From NCBI RefSeq assembly GCF_032598905.1, contig NZ_CP122458.1:9883001-9947000 (forward strand): a stretch of DNA of 64,000 bases, given 5' to 3'. The DNA is from Streptomyces sp. 11x1. Lineage in GTDB: Bacteria > Actinomycetota > Actinomycetes > Streptomycetales > Streptomycetaceae. This document shows, piece after piece, positions 35,632 through 44,653 of this stretch. The stretch's first letter is position 1. Each line of letters opens with the position of its first letter. Below the pieces are notes generated by a model. The model made no database searches. It saw only the letters and a program-made list of their open reading frames with translations, and was not told the origin of the DNA. The position numbers and the translations under genes were made by a program.

Positions 35632-37800
35632 TCAGCCCGGGATCAGGTCGCGCAGATTTTCGAGGGTGATGACCCGGGAGTCCGGGTGCAGCCCCTCGGG
35701 CCGTTCCAGACCGATGTACGTCACGGGCTCGTCCGGCGCCGAGCCGTCCCACAGGTCCATGACCGTGTCCTCACGGGTCATCAGGTCGATCAGGTACCCC
35801 ACCGTCAGCTGTTCGCGCTCCACGACGGCACGCACCAGTTTCGACACCGACGCCTGGTTCTCCTCGACCCGGTTGGCCGACGAAATGCCCTTGAGATACA
35901 GGTGCAGCCACTTCGCGCGCCACCGGCCGTCCTCCCCGCGCCGGAACACCAGCGGCAGCGCCACCCGGCCGACCCCGCGCAGTTCCGACTTCATCCGGAC
36001 CGTGCGCGGCTCGAACGGCCGGCCCTTCTGCTCGCGGTCGCGCACCATGAACCCGAAGAACGACTCCTCGACCTCCTCGAAGCCCTCGCCCGCGTAGATG
36101 TTGACCTGCGGGACGACGAACGTGCTGCGCACCCGGTCCAGGGCCAGCTCGATGAACTCCGAGGCCCCCTCGGGCGCCTCGGTGACATCGCCCGAGTGCC
36201 GGCCTCCGACGGACGTGAGGGACGTGTACGACAGCCAGGAGTCGGTGCTGTAGTCGTCGTGCAGGAGCAGCGCCGACAGGTCGTAGTCGGTGCGGTGCTC
36301 GGCCTGCTTCCAGTACACGAAGAACCGCAGCCGCCCGCCGGAGACCTCCGAGACCGAACCGCGCGGCAGCACGCCGAGCCCGGCCGCCGTCGCCCGGCCG
36401 CTGAGCGGCAGCGCCACGGCCAGGACGTCGGGGTCGACCAGCAGCCGCCCGGGCGCCGGGAGCCGGCGCCGCAGTTCGGTGTCGAGCGCGGCGATCAGCC
36501 GGTCCCGGTCGGCGGCCGGAACGGGCGGCCGGTCGTCGGGGCAGACCCAGGCGCGGCCCCGGCGGTTGACGAAGACCCGGGGCGCGTCGCTCTCCCGCTC
36601 CCGGTTGTGGAGGTGCTCGCGGACCGACAGGACGACCCGGCCGGAGATCTCGGGCGCGACCTCGACCGCCGCGGCCAGGACCGCGTCGCGCTCCTCCTGG
36701 TCGGCGGCGACGCGCAGCAGGAGGTCCAGGGCGCGGAACAGCTTGCCCGGAGCGGACTTCAGCAGCGCCGCCGCCCCGGCGACGTCGAACTCGTCGAGCA
36801 GCTTCTCGACCCGGCTGTCGAAGGAGCGCGCCTCCTTCTCACCCCGGGCGACGGCGAACACGTCGGCGGCGTGGGGCCAGCGGGGGTACTCGTGCGGGTG
36901 GAGGCGTTCGCCGAGCCGCTTGAACGGCTCCCGGTGCGTGTGCACATCGGCCAGCCTGGCCGGGTTCGCCGCGATCACGGCGTCGAGGCCCGCGAGCAGC
37001 GCCCGCCGCACCGGCCGGGAGAAGGGCCGGAACCGGGTCGGCTCCTGGAGCGTCACGTCGCCGTCCGACAGCGCGCAGGCCAGCCGCAGCACATCGGTGA
37101 CGGTGTCGAGCAGGAGGTCCGCGCCCACGGCGAGCCGTGCCTCGTTGACCACCGCCCGGTTCTCCCGCACCGGGATCCGCTCCGGCTGGGGGCCGAGGGC
37201 GCACCGCTCGGCGAGGAGCTCGAGGTCGCGCAGGTCGTCCTCGCCCAGCGGGGTCGTGCTGCCCGCCAGAGCCAGGTACAGGTCGGTGAGTTCGGAGTCC
37301 AGGTCCCGGCCGGGGTGCAGCACGGTGATCCGGTCACCGGCCGAGGCGATCAGCTCGTCCTGCGCCGCGAGCATCTCCTCGTAGGTGTGCTGGTAGCGGC
37401 CGTACGTGGGGAGGCTGAGCAGGTCCAGCACCCCGCCCGCCAGCTGGGCCAGCACGCCCTCGCGTGCCTTCTTGTCGCCGAGGGCGTGCGCCACGCACCG
37501 CGTCCAGAACTCCTCGGTGCTCGGGACGTTCCTGGGGAAGTCGATGAAGTAGGAGTTGTGCCGGACGTGGTCGCCCACCATCTCGCGCACCGTGCGCAGG
37601 GTCTGCCGGGCGGTGTACAGGACCGCCGCCTCGGACAGCCCCGACAGCCTCTCCAGCAGCTCCGCCGAGAGCTTGAAGCCCACGTCCATCAACGCCGCGT
37701 CGAACTGCCGCGCCGCGGCGGTCCCGTCACCGGGGGACCCCTTGGGGGTGGGCAGGCGGTGGGTGTGCCGGACGACCAGCGATTCGAGACTCTGCGCCAT
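35632..37800 (-). CDS. Large protein with a TerD-like C-terminal region
   Basis: A 722-residue cytosolic protein. The N-terminal 450 residues are helical and not recognised. From about residue 495 the sequence (RLRFFVYWKQAEHRTDYDLSA, in two parts), then HSGDVTEAPEGASEFIEL, VPQVNIYAGEGFEE and FEPRTVRMKSEL, resembles the tellurium-resistance TerD/stress fold, and the whole resembles the MXAN_6230/SCO0854-type proteins found in actinobacteria (from memory, not checked). Such proteins belong to ill-understood stress or membrane-associated complexes. The ATG at 37800 is chosen; an upstream in-frame ATG at 37836 is possible. No ter operon partner is nearby. Confidence 0.65.
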   Translation of the reverse strand: MAQSLESLVVRHTHRLPTPKGSPGDGTAAARQFDAALMDVGFKLSAELLERLSGLSEAAVLYTARQTLRTVREMVGDHVRHNSYFIDFPRNVPSTEEFWTRCVAHALGDKKAREGVLAQLAGGVLDLLSLPTYGRYQHTYEEMLAAQDELIASAGDRITVLHPGRDLDSELTDLYLALAGSTTPLGEDDLRDLELLAERCALGPQPERIPVRENRAVVNEARLAVGADLLLDTVTDVLRLACALSDGDVTLQEPTRFRPFSRPVRRALLAGLDAVIAANPARLADVHTHREPFKRLGERLHPHEYPRWPHAADVFAVARGEKEARSFDSRVEKLLDEFDVAGAAALLKSAPGKLFRALDLLLRVAADQEERDAVLAAAVEVAPEISGRVVLSVREHLHNRERESDAPRVFVNRRGRAWVCPDDRPPVPAADRDRLIAALDTELRRRLPAPGRLLVDPDVLAVALPLSGRATAAGLGVLPRGSVSEVSGGRLRFFVYWKQAEHRTDYDLSALLLHDDYSTDSWLSYTSLTSVGGRHSGDVTEAPEGASEFIELALDRVRSTFVVPQVNIYAGEGFEEVEESFFGFMVRDREQKGRPFEPRTVRMKSELRGVGRVALPLVFRRGEDGRWRAKWLHLYLKGISSANRVEENQASVSKLVRAVVEREQLTVGYLIDLMTREDTVMDLWDGSAPDEPVTYIGLERPEGLHPDSRVITLENLRDLIPG

Positions 37801-37878
37801 TCCGGGATGATCGCAGAGGTGTACGAATCGGTGCACGGGAGTTTTCCGTACACGGCCGGGCCCGGGTGGGGTGCGTTG

Positions 37879-37956
37879 TCGGGTGCGGCTCCGGTGGGGC
37901 TCCTCGCGCAGTTCCCCGCGCCCCTGAAGAGCAGGGGCTGCGCCCCGTGCTTTTCA
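37879..37956. repeat. Dispersed streptomycete intergenic repeat, copy 2
   Basis: Runs from GTCGGGTGCGG to CCCGTGCTTTT. It contains TCGCGCAGTTCCCCGCG plus CCCCTG (37904-37926) and a hairpin AGCAGGGGC, TGC, GCCCCGTGCT followed by four T. It is about 85 percent alike, by eye, to copy 3 at 45.8 kb. It lies just past the TetR stop and probably serves as a terminator there. Confidence 0.65.
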
Positions 37957-37968
37957 TCCCCGCAGGGC

Positions 37969-38586
37969 CTAGACCTGGGCGTGCGTCCCCAGCCTGCGCC
38001 GCGCGTGCGCGAGGAAGCCGTCGAGGGCCAGCTCGAAGGCGGCGTCCGCGCGCCCCTCACCCGCCGCGTCCAGCGCCCGGGCCAGGCGCGGGGTCGCCGA
38101 CTCGTCGGTGATCTCCCACATGGCCACGGGGGCGGCGAGGTCCATCGCCGAGCCGAGGACGACGTTCTCCAGGGCGACCAGCACCGGCATCACGTCCGGC
38201 AGCGGGAAGCTCGCGTCGAGCAGCAGGCCGACGGCCCGCTCGTACTGTTCGAGGACGCGTGGGGCCCGCACCGGGGAGGTCATCAGCAGCGGGATCGCCC
38301 GCGGGTGGGCCGCGAAGGCGGCGCGGTAGGAGCGGGCCCACGCGGCGAGGGCAGCGTCCCACGGCTGCAGATCGAGGGCCGAGATGTCGATGCCCTCCGC
38401 CACTCGCTCCCGCAGCAGCTCGACGATGCCGTCCCGGCCGTCCACGTGGTGGTACACCGAGCCGGTCTGCACCCCGAGCCGCCGTGCGATCTGCGGAACG
38501 CTGAACTCGCCCTGCGCGTCGAGCAGTTCCAGCGCGGTGGTGGTGATGCGCTCCCTGTCGAGCAGGGGGGTGCGCGGCCGTCCCAT
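37969..38586 (-). CDS. TetR-family regulator of the permease/amidohydrolase genes
   Basis: A 205-residue repressor. The N-terminal HTH (RITTTALELLDAQGEFSVP, then IARRLGVQTGSVYHHV) is of the type paired with the TetR_C_1 ligand domain, consistent with the helical remainder. It is divergent from the APC permease gene, with a 19-bp near-perfect palindrome between them. It likely represses the permease and amidohydrolase genes and itself. The ligand is presumably the transported amine or amino-acid derivative (inference). Confidence 0.88.
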   Translation of the reverse strand: MGRPRTPLLDRERITTTALELLDAQGEFSVPQIARRLGVQTGSVYHHVDGRDGIVELLRERVAEGIDISALDLQPWDAALAAWARSYRAAFAAHPRAIPLLMTSPVRAPRVLEQYERAVGLLLDASFPLPDVMPVLVALENVVLGSAMDLAAPVAMWEITDESATPRLARALDAAGEGRADAAFELALDGFLAHARRRLGTHAQV

Positions 38587-38643
38587 GGTGTCCGTCCCCT
38601 CCGGGGTCTTCCCAGCAGTCCGAGGTGAAGGCTACATTGCGAT

Positions 38644-38662
38644 AACCGAAAGCCTTTAGGTT
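38644..38662. promoter_or_regulatory. TetR operator palindrome
   Basis: The 19-mer AACCGAAAGCCTTTAGGTT has 9-bp arms that differ at one position. It lies 58 bases upstream of the TetR start and 138 bases upstream of the permease start, as expected for a divergent repressor site. Confidence 0.65.
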
Positions 38663-38710
38663 TACGGGCCAGGTCATCCCGCACGGCCCCGCTCCAACCG
38701 TCCCGCCCAC

Positions 38711-38799
38711 AGCCAGAAGGGCCTGCGCCCGCAGCCGAAAGGGCCCCTCGCCCTCATGGCTGAAGGGCCTTCGCCCGAAGTCAGAAGGGCTTTCCCCTC
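38711..38799. repeat. Four imperfect tandem repeats ending at the permease start codon
   Basis: Units start at about 38711, 38733, 38758 and 38779, each 21-25 bases long and containing a GAAGGGC- or GAAAGGGC-type purine run followed by CGCCC or CCCTC. The last unit supplies the Shine-Dalgarno-like GAAGGG and ends exactly at the ATG (38800). The repeated Shine-Dalgarno-like runs are complementary to the pyrimidine-rich halves, so alternative hairpins could gate translation. Confidence 0.55.
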
Positions 38800-40281
38800 A
38801 TGACCGTCACCCCCGACGCCACCGCCGCCGACCCGGCGGGGAAAGCGGCCACCCCGGCCCCGTCCCTGCGCTCCGGCTCGCTCGGCACCACCGACATCGC
38901 CTTCTTCGTCGTCTCCGCCGCCGCCCCGCTCACCGTGATGGCCGGCGTCGCCCCGCTCGCCATCCTGATGGGCGGCATCGGCGCCCCCGTCGGCTATCTC
39001 CTCGCCGGACTCACACTCGCCGTCTTCGCCGTCGGCTTCACCACCATGAGCCGCCACGTCCGCAGCGCCGGCGCCTTCTACGCGTACATCACCCGGGGTC
39101 TCGGCCGCCCCTTCGGTGTCGGCGCCGCCCTGCTCGCGCTGATCGGCTACAACGCCATGGAGATCGGCGTCTACGGCCTGCTCGGCACCGCCACCCGGGA
39201 CACCGCCCGCGCCCTGTTCGGCACCGACATCCCCTGGCTGCCCGTCTCCCTCGTGGGCCTGCTGCTCATCGGCTGGGCGGGCTACCGCTCCATCGACTTC
39301 GGCGCCAAGCTCCTGGGTGTCCTGTTGGTCGCCGAGACCGGCATCCTCGTCCTGCTCGCCGGGGGAGTCCTGGTCGAGGGCGGCGCAGACGGCCTCTCCC
39401 TCGCCTCCTTCGCCCCCGGCAACGTCATGGTCCCCGGCATGGTCGCCGTCCTGGCCTTCGCGTTCGCCGCGTTCACCGGCTTCGAGTCGACCGTCATCTA
39501 CCGCCGCGAGGCCCGCGACCCGGCACGCACGGTGCCACGCGCCACCTACCTCGCCATCGGGTTCCTCGGCCTGTTCTACGCGTTCATCGTGTGGACCGTC
39601 ATCCAGGCCTTCGGTGACGCCCGGGTCATCGCGACGGCCGGCGCCAACCCCGTCGACCTGTTCTTCACCGCCATCACCACCTACGTCGGCTCCTGGGCGG
39701 CCGACCTGATGCGGATCCTCATCGTCACCAGCGTCCTCGCCTCCCTCCTCGCCTTCCACAACGCCATCAACCGCTACGGCCTCGCCCTCGCCGAGGAGGG
39801 GATCCTGCCCAAGGCCCTGGCCCGCGTCCACCCGCGCCATCGTTCCCCGTACGTCGCGGGCATCGCCCAGACCGTCCTCGGCGCGATCGTCGTCCTCGCC
39901 TTCGCCACGGCCGGCGCCGACCCGTACATGCAGCTCCTGCTGTGGGTGAACACCCCCGGAATGCTCGCCCTGATGCTGCTGCAACTGCTCGCCGCCCTCG
40001 CCGTGCCCTTCTACTTCCGGCGCGTCACCCACTCCGAGGGTGCCCTGCGCACGGTCGTCGCCCCCATCGCGGCGGCGGCCCTGTTGACCGGCGCCATCGC
40101 CCTGGTCGTCACCCACCTCGACCAGTTCACCGGCGCCTCCACCACCGTCAACACCGTCCTCGCTGTCCTCGTCCCGGCCGTCCTGATCGTCGGTCTGGTC
40201 CTGGCCGGGTGGCTGCGCCGCGCCAGGCCGGGGGTCTACGCGCACTTCGCCGCCGAACCGCCTGCCGACGCCGGCGACTGA
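38800..40281 (+). CDS. APC-superfamily amino acid/amine permease
   Basis: A 493-residue membrane protein with about twelve hydrophobic helices. The first helix region carries GTTDIAFFVVSAAAPLTVMAG and helix 3 carries RSAGAFYAYITRGLGRPFG, both typical of the amino acid-polyamine-organocation superfamily. It imports an amino acid, amine or related compound by proton symport. It lies 58 bases before an amidohydrolase gene on the same strand, so the imported substrate is probably what that enzyme hydrolyses. It is under the divergent TetR regulator. Confidence 0.9.
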   Translation: MTVTPDATAADPAGKAATPAPSLRSGSLGTTDIAFFVVSAAAPLTVMAGVAPLAILMGGIGAPVGYLLAGLTLAVFAVGFTTMSRHVRSAGAFYAYITRGLGRPFGVGAALLALIGYNAMEIGVYGLLGTATRDTARALFGTDIPWLPVSLVGLLLIGWAGYRSIDFGAKLLGVLLVAETGILVLLAGGVLVEGGADGLSLASFAPGNVMVPGMVAVLAFAFAAFTGFESTVIYRREARDPARTVPRATYLAIGFLGLFYAFIVWTVIQAFGDARVIATAGANPVDLFFTAITTYVGSWAADLMRILIVTSVLASLLAFHNAINRYGLALAEEGILPKALARVHPRHRSPYVAGIAQTVLGAIVVLAFATAGADPYMQLLLWVNTPGMLALMLLQLLAALAVPFYFRRVTHSEGALRTVVAPIAAAALLTGAIALVVTHLDQFTGASTTVNTVLAVLVPAVLIVGLVLAGWLRRARPGVYAHFAAEPPADAGD

Positions 40282-40339
40282 CCACCGGCCCGCACCGACC
40301 GACCGCCGCACCCACCCCACCACCGGAGGAGACCTCTCC

Positions 40340-41911
40340 ATGCCCACCGCCGACCTCGTCGTCACCGGCGCCCGTGTCCGCACCCTCGACCCCGCCCGAC
40401 CCCGGGCCACGGCGGTCGCCGTACGCGACGGTCTGATCGTCGCCGTCGGTGAGGAGGCGGACGTACGGGACTGGCGCGGACCCGGCACGGAAGTGGTGGA
40501 CCTGGGCGGCGGCCGACTGGTGCCCGGCCTGGTGGACAGCCACAGCCACCCCGTGTGGGGCCTGGACATGGCCACCGGCATCGACCTCACGGCCGTGACG
40601 GACCTCGATGGCCTGCGGGCCGCGCTCGCCTCCGGCGAACGCGTCGACGGCTGGGTCATCGGCTACGGCCTCGACCACAACGTCTTCGCCGGCCGGCCCG
40701 TCGACCGCGCCCTCGTCGAGGACGTCCTCGATGGTGCTCCCGCCTTCCTGCGCCTCTACGACGGCCACTCTGCGCTCGTCAGCGAGGCCACGCTCAAAGT
40801 CGCCGGCATCACCGGTCCGCGCGCCTTCGCACAGAGGTCCCACCTCGCCGTCGACGCCGACGGACGACTCACCGGACACCTCGTCGAGCATGCCGCGATG
40901 GCGCTCGTCGAGCCCTTCATGCCGAAGCCGTCCTACGTCGAACGCCGCGACCGGCTGCGCGAGTTGCTCCGCGCGATGGCGGCCACCGGTCTCACCGGCG
41001 CCCATGTCATGGACCTCGGCGACCTGGACCTGGTGGGCGCGCTCGCCGAGGAGTCGCCGCTGCCGCTGCGGCTGCGCTTCGCCCCCTGGTGCATGCCCGG
41101 CGCCGACGCGGACGACCTCGCCGAACTCGTCGCGCTCCAGAGCCGGGGCGGACGGCACTGGAGGGTCGGCGGGGTGAAGTTCTTCATGGACGGCACCGTC
41201 GAGGGCGGTACCGCGTGGCTCGACCACCCCGACTGCCACGGCCAGGGCACCGACGCGTTCTGGCCCGACCCGGCGGCGTACAGCGCCGCCGTACGAGAGC
41301 TGCACCGCGCCGGGGTGCGTACGGCGACACACGCGATCGGGGACGCCGCCGTACGTCATGTCCTCGACACCGTCGTCTCGTTGGGCCCCGGCGGACGGCT
41401 CGCGCACCGGATCGAGCACATCGAGTCCGTGCCGGACGAGCTCGTCGGGCGGTTCGCCGAGGTGGGGGTCATCGCCTCGATGCAGCCGCCGCACACGGAC
41501 TACACGCGGGCCGATCTGTCCGACGAGTGGTCGCTGCGGCTGGGGGAGGAGCGTGCCGCGCGGGCCTGGCGCCTGCGTGACCTGCGGAACGCGGGCGCGA
41601 TCGTCGCGCTCGGGTCGGACTGGCCCATCGCCCACTACGACGCGCGGGCCGTACTGGCGACGGCGAGGGCGCCGAAGGGAGCGGCGTCCTCAGGGGCGGG
41701 GCTCACGGGGCTGCAGGCGCTGGAGGGGTGCACGCGTCACGCGGCTGTGGCCGCGGGCGAAGGCGATGTCGCCGGTCGGGTCGGTCCGGGGCTGCGGGCC
41801 GATCTGACGGCCTTCGGAGTCGACCCTGTGGAGGCACCCGCGGACGAGGTCGCCGACGCGCCCGTGCTCCTCACGGTGACCGGAGGGCATGTGGTGCATC
41901 GGGGGCTCTGA
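40340..41911 (+). CDS. Amidohydrolase family protein (YtcJ-like)
   Basis: A 523-residue metal-dependent amidohydrolase of the YtcJ/NfdA subgroup. Motifs: the metal-binding DSHSH near residue 66, a conserved lysine/glycine segment [15 protein letters not shown], histidines in ATHAIGDAA and HRIEHIE, and the metal-binding aspartate in LGSDWP. It hydrolyses an amide or similar C-N bond in the cytosol; some relatives act on N-substituted formamides. It is translated after GGAGGAG and is co-transcribed with the APC permease. Confidence 0.9.
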   Translation: MPTADLVVTGARVRTLDPARPRATAVAVRDGLIVAVGEEADVRDWRGPGTEVVDLGGGRLVPGLVDSHSHPVWGLDMATGIDLTAVTDLDGLRAALASGERVDGWVIGYGLDHNVFAGRPVDRALVEDVLDGAPAFLRLYDGHSALVSEATLKVAGITGPRAFAQRSHLAVDADGRLTGHLVEHAAMALVEPFMPKPSYVERRDRLRELLRAMAATGLTGAHVMDLGDLDLVGALAEESPLPLRLRFAPWCMPGADADDLAELVALQSRGGRHWRVGGVKFFMDGTVEGGTAWLDHPDCHGQGTDAFWPDPAAYSAAVRELHRAGVRTATHAIGDAAVRHVLDTVVSLGPGGRLAHRIEHIESVPDELVGRFAEVGVIASMQPPHTDYTRADLSDEWSLRLGEERAARAWRLRDLRNAGAIVALGSDWPIAHYDARAVLATARAPKGAASSGAGLTGLQALEGCTRHAAVAAGEGDVAGRVGPGLRADLTAFGVDPVEAPADEVADAPVLLTVTGGHVVHRGL

Positions 41912-41998
41912 GGGAGCCGGAGGGGAGGGGGGGCTGCGGAAGCCGGCGGGGCGGGGCGTGCGGGTCTTGCCCGACCGCTCGAATCGCGTCACACTGAT

Positions 41999-42016
41999 AC
42001 CGAACGAATGGTCGGT
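41999..42016. promoter_or_regulatory. Dyad operator upstream of paaA
   Basis: ACCGAACGAATGGTCGGT has arms ACCGA and TCGGT around eight bases, 17 bases before the paaA start. It resembles TetR-type (PaaR-like) sites used for phenylacetate genes in Gram-positive and Thermus relatives. No paa regulator gene is in the window. Confidence 0.45.
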
Positions 42017-42032
42017 TGGGAAGCTGGTATCG

Positions 42033-43019
42033 ATGACGACGACAGACTCCGCGGGGGCGCCGTCCCGGGACGCAGAGGACGCCCTCCAGCAGCATTTCGA
42101 GGCGACGATCGCGCGGGACCAGCGGATCGAGCCGCGTGACTGGATGCCGGAGGGGTATCGCCGGACGTTGGTGCGGCAGATCGCGCAGCATGCGCATTCG
42201 GAGATCATCGGCATGCAGCCGGAGGGGGAGTGGATCACGCGTGCGCCGTCGCTGCGCCGCAAGGCGATCCTCTTCGCCAAGGTGCAGGACGAGGCGGGGC
42301 ACGGGTTGTATCTGTACTCGGCGGCGGAGACGCTGGGTGCGGATCGTGCGGATCTCACGCAGCGGCTGATCGAGGGGCGTCAGAAGTACTCGTCGATCTT
42401 CAATTACCCGACGGTGAGCTTCGCCGACGTGGGGGTGATCGGGTGGTTCGTGGACGGTGCGGCGATCTGCAACCAGGTGCCGCTGTGCCGGAGTTCGTAC
42501 GGGCCGTACGCGCGGGCGATGGTGCGGATCTGCAAGGAGGAGTCGTTCCACCAGCGGCAGGGCTATGAGCTGTTGCTGACGATGATGCGTGGTACCGGCG
42601 GGCAGCGGGCGATGGTGCAGGACGCGGTGGACCGTTGGTGGTGGCCGTCGCTGATGATGTTCGGTCCACCCGATGACGCCTCGCCGAACTCGGCGCAGTC
42701 GATGGCGTGGAAGATCAAGCGGCACTCCAACGACGAGTTGAGGCAGCGGTTCGTGGACATGACGGTCCCGCAGGCGGAGAAGCTCGGTGTCACCCTTCCC
42801 GACCCGGACCTGAAGTGGAACGCCGAGCGTGGCCACCACGACTTCGGCACCCCCGACTGGGACGAGCTGATGCGGGTCATCAAGGGCGACGGCCCCTGCA
42901 ACGACCGGCGGATGGAGCGGCGGCGGACCGCCCACGAGGAAGGCGCCTGGGTGCGTGAGGCGGCCACCGCCCACGCGGCGAAGCAGAGCGAGCGAGCCCG
43001 GAAGGGGACGGCGGCATGA
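42033..43019 (+). CDS. paaA: Phenylacetyl-CoA epoxidase subunit A (catalytic)
   Basis: The 328-residue catalytic subunit of the PaaABCE multicomponent monooxygenase, which epoxidises the ring of phenylacetyl-CoA. Diiron-carboxylate ligands are visible in [14 protein letters not shown] and [10 protein letters not shown]. The N-terminus ([19 protein letters not shown]) is characteristic. The ATG at 42033 is chosen because it follows a dyad operator and begins the usual MTTTD-type sequence; the frame upstream is GC-rich filler. It is the first gene of a five-gene operon; its stop overlaps the paaB start by four bases. Confidence 0.96.
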   Translation: MTTTDSAGAPSRDAEDALQQHFEATIARDQRIEPRDWMPEGYRRTLVRQIAQHAHSEIIGMQPEGEWITRAPSLRRKAILFAKVQDEAGHGLYLYSAAETLGADRADLTQRLIEGRQKYSSIFNYPTVSFADVGVIGWFVDGAAICNQVPLCRSSYGPYARAMVRICKEESFHQRQGYELLLTMMRGTGGQRAMVQDAVDRWWWPSLMMFGPPDDASPNSAQSMAWKIKRHSNDELRQRFVDMTVPQAEKLGVTLPDPDLKWNAERGHHDFGTPDWDELMRVIKGDGPCNDRRMERRRTAHEEGAWVREAATAHAAKQSERARKGTAA

Positions 43020-43312
43020 CCGGCACGAACAAGGGCGACTGGCCGCTGTACGAGGTGTTCGTGCGTGGCAAGCGCGGTCTGAACCACGTCCATGTGGGCT
43101 CGTTGCATGCCGCCGACGACCGTATGGCGCTCACGCACGCCCGTGACCTGTACACCCGCCGCAACGAGGGCGTGTCGGTCTGGGTCGTGCGCAGCGAGTA
43201 CATCGCCGCTTCCACCCGTGACGAGAAGGACCCCTTCTTCGAGCCGAGCGCCGACAAGGTGTACCGCCATCCCACGTTCTACGACATCCCCGACGACGTC
43301 CCGCACATCTGA
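43016..43312 (+). CDS. paaB: Phenylacetyl-CoA epoxidase subunit B
   Basis: A 98-residue small subunit, almost exactly the family length. It contains the conserved [20 protein letters not shown] and the segment ending [12 protein letters not shown]. It bridges PaaA and PaaC subunits in the complex rather than catalysing. Coupled to paaA by an ATGA overlap and followed ten bases later by paaC, preceded by GAGGAGCAGG. Confidence 0.95.
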   Translation: MTGTNKGDWPLYEVFVRGKRGLNHVHVGSLHAADDRMALTHARDLYTRRNEGVSVWVVRSEYIAASTRDEKDPFFEPSADKVYRHPTFYDIPDDVPHI

Positions 43313-43322
43313 GGAGCAGGGT

Positions 43323-44150
43323 ATGAGTGAGGAGCACGTCTACCTGACCCTGGCCGAGGGACACGAGGACGACACCCGCTGGGCGTACGGCACCGGCTTC
43401 GAGGACCCCCTGCACGGTGTGGACACCACGGTGCCCGGCGGCATCGACCCCGGTGAACTGGCGGCCGTCTGTGTGGCGTTGGCGGACGACGCCCTCGTCA
43501 GTGCTCAGCGGCTTGCCGAGTGGACCACCCGTGCGCCCGAGCTGGAGGAGGAGGTGGCGCTGGCGAACATCGGGCTCGACCTGCTCGGCCAGGCCCGTCT
43601 GCTGTACTCCCGTGCCGGGCAGGTCGACGGCACCGGGCGTGGTGAGGACGCCTACGCCTACTTCCGTGACGCCGGCGACTTCCGCAACGTACGCCTGGCT
43701 GAACTGCCCTGCGGGGACTTCGCGTTCTCCATCGTCCGGTTGCTCGTTCTGTCGAGCTGGCGCCTTGCGCACTTCGAGCGGCTGGTCACGCACCCGGACC
43801 CGGTCCTCGCAGCGATCGCGGCGAAGGGCGTCAAGGAGCTGAGCTACCACCGGCAGTACGCCGCCGAATGGGCCGTACGCCTCGGCGACGGCACGGCGGA
43901 GTCGCACCGGCGGATCCGCAAGGCCATGGAACAAGTGGCCCCGTACCTCGGTGAGTTGTTCACCGCATGCGACGTCCAGGACGAGGTCGGAGCGGTGCTG
44001 AAGCAGGTCACCGAGGCGGCCGGAGTGCCGATGCCGGTGTACCGGCCACTGTCGGGCGCGGGCCGCGCCGGTGACCACACGGAGCATCTGGCGCCGCTGC
44101 TGGCCGAGTTGCAGAGCGTGGCCCGCGCCCACCCGGACGCGACATGGTGA
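43323..44150 (+). CDS. paaC: Phenylacetyl-CoA epoxidase subunit C (structural)
   Basis: A 275-residue ferritin-like subunit that pairs with PaaA but lacks a working diiron site. Family segments seen: EEEVALANIGLDLLGQARLL, DFAFSIVRLLVLS and KGVKELSYHRQYAAEW. The ATG at 43323 follows GAGGAGCAGGG. Its 3' end overlaps paaD by seven bases. Needed for stability and activity of the epoxidase. Confidence 0.95.
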   Translation: MSEEHVYLTLAEGHEDDTRWAYGTGFEDPLHGVDTTVPGGIDPGELAAVCVALADDALVSAQRLAEWTTRAPELEEEVALANIGLDLLGQARLLYSRAGQVDGTGRGEDAYAYFRDAGDFRNVRLAELPCGDFAFSIVRLLVLSSWRLAHFERLVTHPDPVLAAIAAKGVKELSYHRQYAAEWAVRLGDGTAESHRRIRKAMEQVAPYLGELFTACDVQDEVGAVLKQVTEAAGVPMPVYRPLSGAGRAGDHTEHLAPLLAELQSVARAHPDATW

Positions 44151-44653
44151 CCACCCTGACCGACGCCGCGCGCCGCGCCCGGCACATCGCCGAGCAGGTG
44201 CCGGACCCCGAGCTGCCGATGCTGACCCTGGCTGACCTGGGTGTCCTGCGCGAGGTGCGGCTGACGGCCGACGGCACGGTCGTCGCGAGCCTGACCCCGA
44301 CGTACTCCGGCTGTCCGGCCATGGCCGAGATGCGCGCCGACGTGGCGGCGCGGCTGCGCGCCGCCGGCTACGAACGCGTCGAGATCCGCACGGTGTTGAA
44401 CCCCCCGTGGACCACCGACTGGATCACCGACACCGGCCGCCGCAAGCTGACGGAACACGGCATCGCCCCGCCCGGCGCGGCACCCCGGGGCCCGGTCCCC
44501 CTCCAGCTGTCCCCCACCCGGCGGTCCGTGGCCTGCCCCCGCTGCGGCTCGGCCGACACGCAGGAGACCTCCCGCTTCGCCGCCACGTCCTGCAAGTCCC
44601 TGTGGCGCTGCCACAGCTGCCGCGAGCCGTTCGAGCACGTCAAGGAGATCTGA
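44144..44653 (+). CDS. paaD: PaaD, Fe-S assembly-type accessory protein
   Basis: 169 residues. It begins with the MIP18/DUF59 fold (VPDPELPMLTLADLGVLREV, in which DPELP is the signature) and ends with a zinc-ribbon of CPRCGS and CHSC. It is thought to help deliver iron-sulfur clusters to the epoxidase or its reductase. The gene overlaps paaC by seven bases and its stop shares a base with the paaE start (TGATG). Confidence 0.94.
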   Translation: MVTTLTDAARRARHIAEQVPDPELPMLTLADLGVLREVRLTADGTVVASLTPTYSGCPAMAEMRADVAARLRAAGYERVEIRTVLNPPWTTDWITDTGRRKLTEHGIAPPGAAPRGPVPLQLSPTRRSVACPRCGSADTQETSRFAATSCKSLWRCHSCREPFEHVKEI

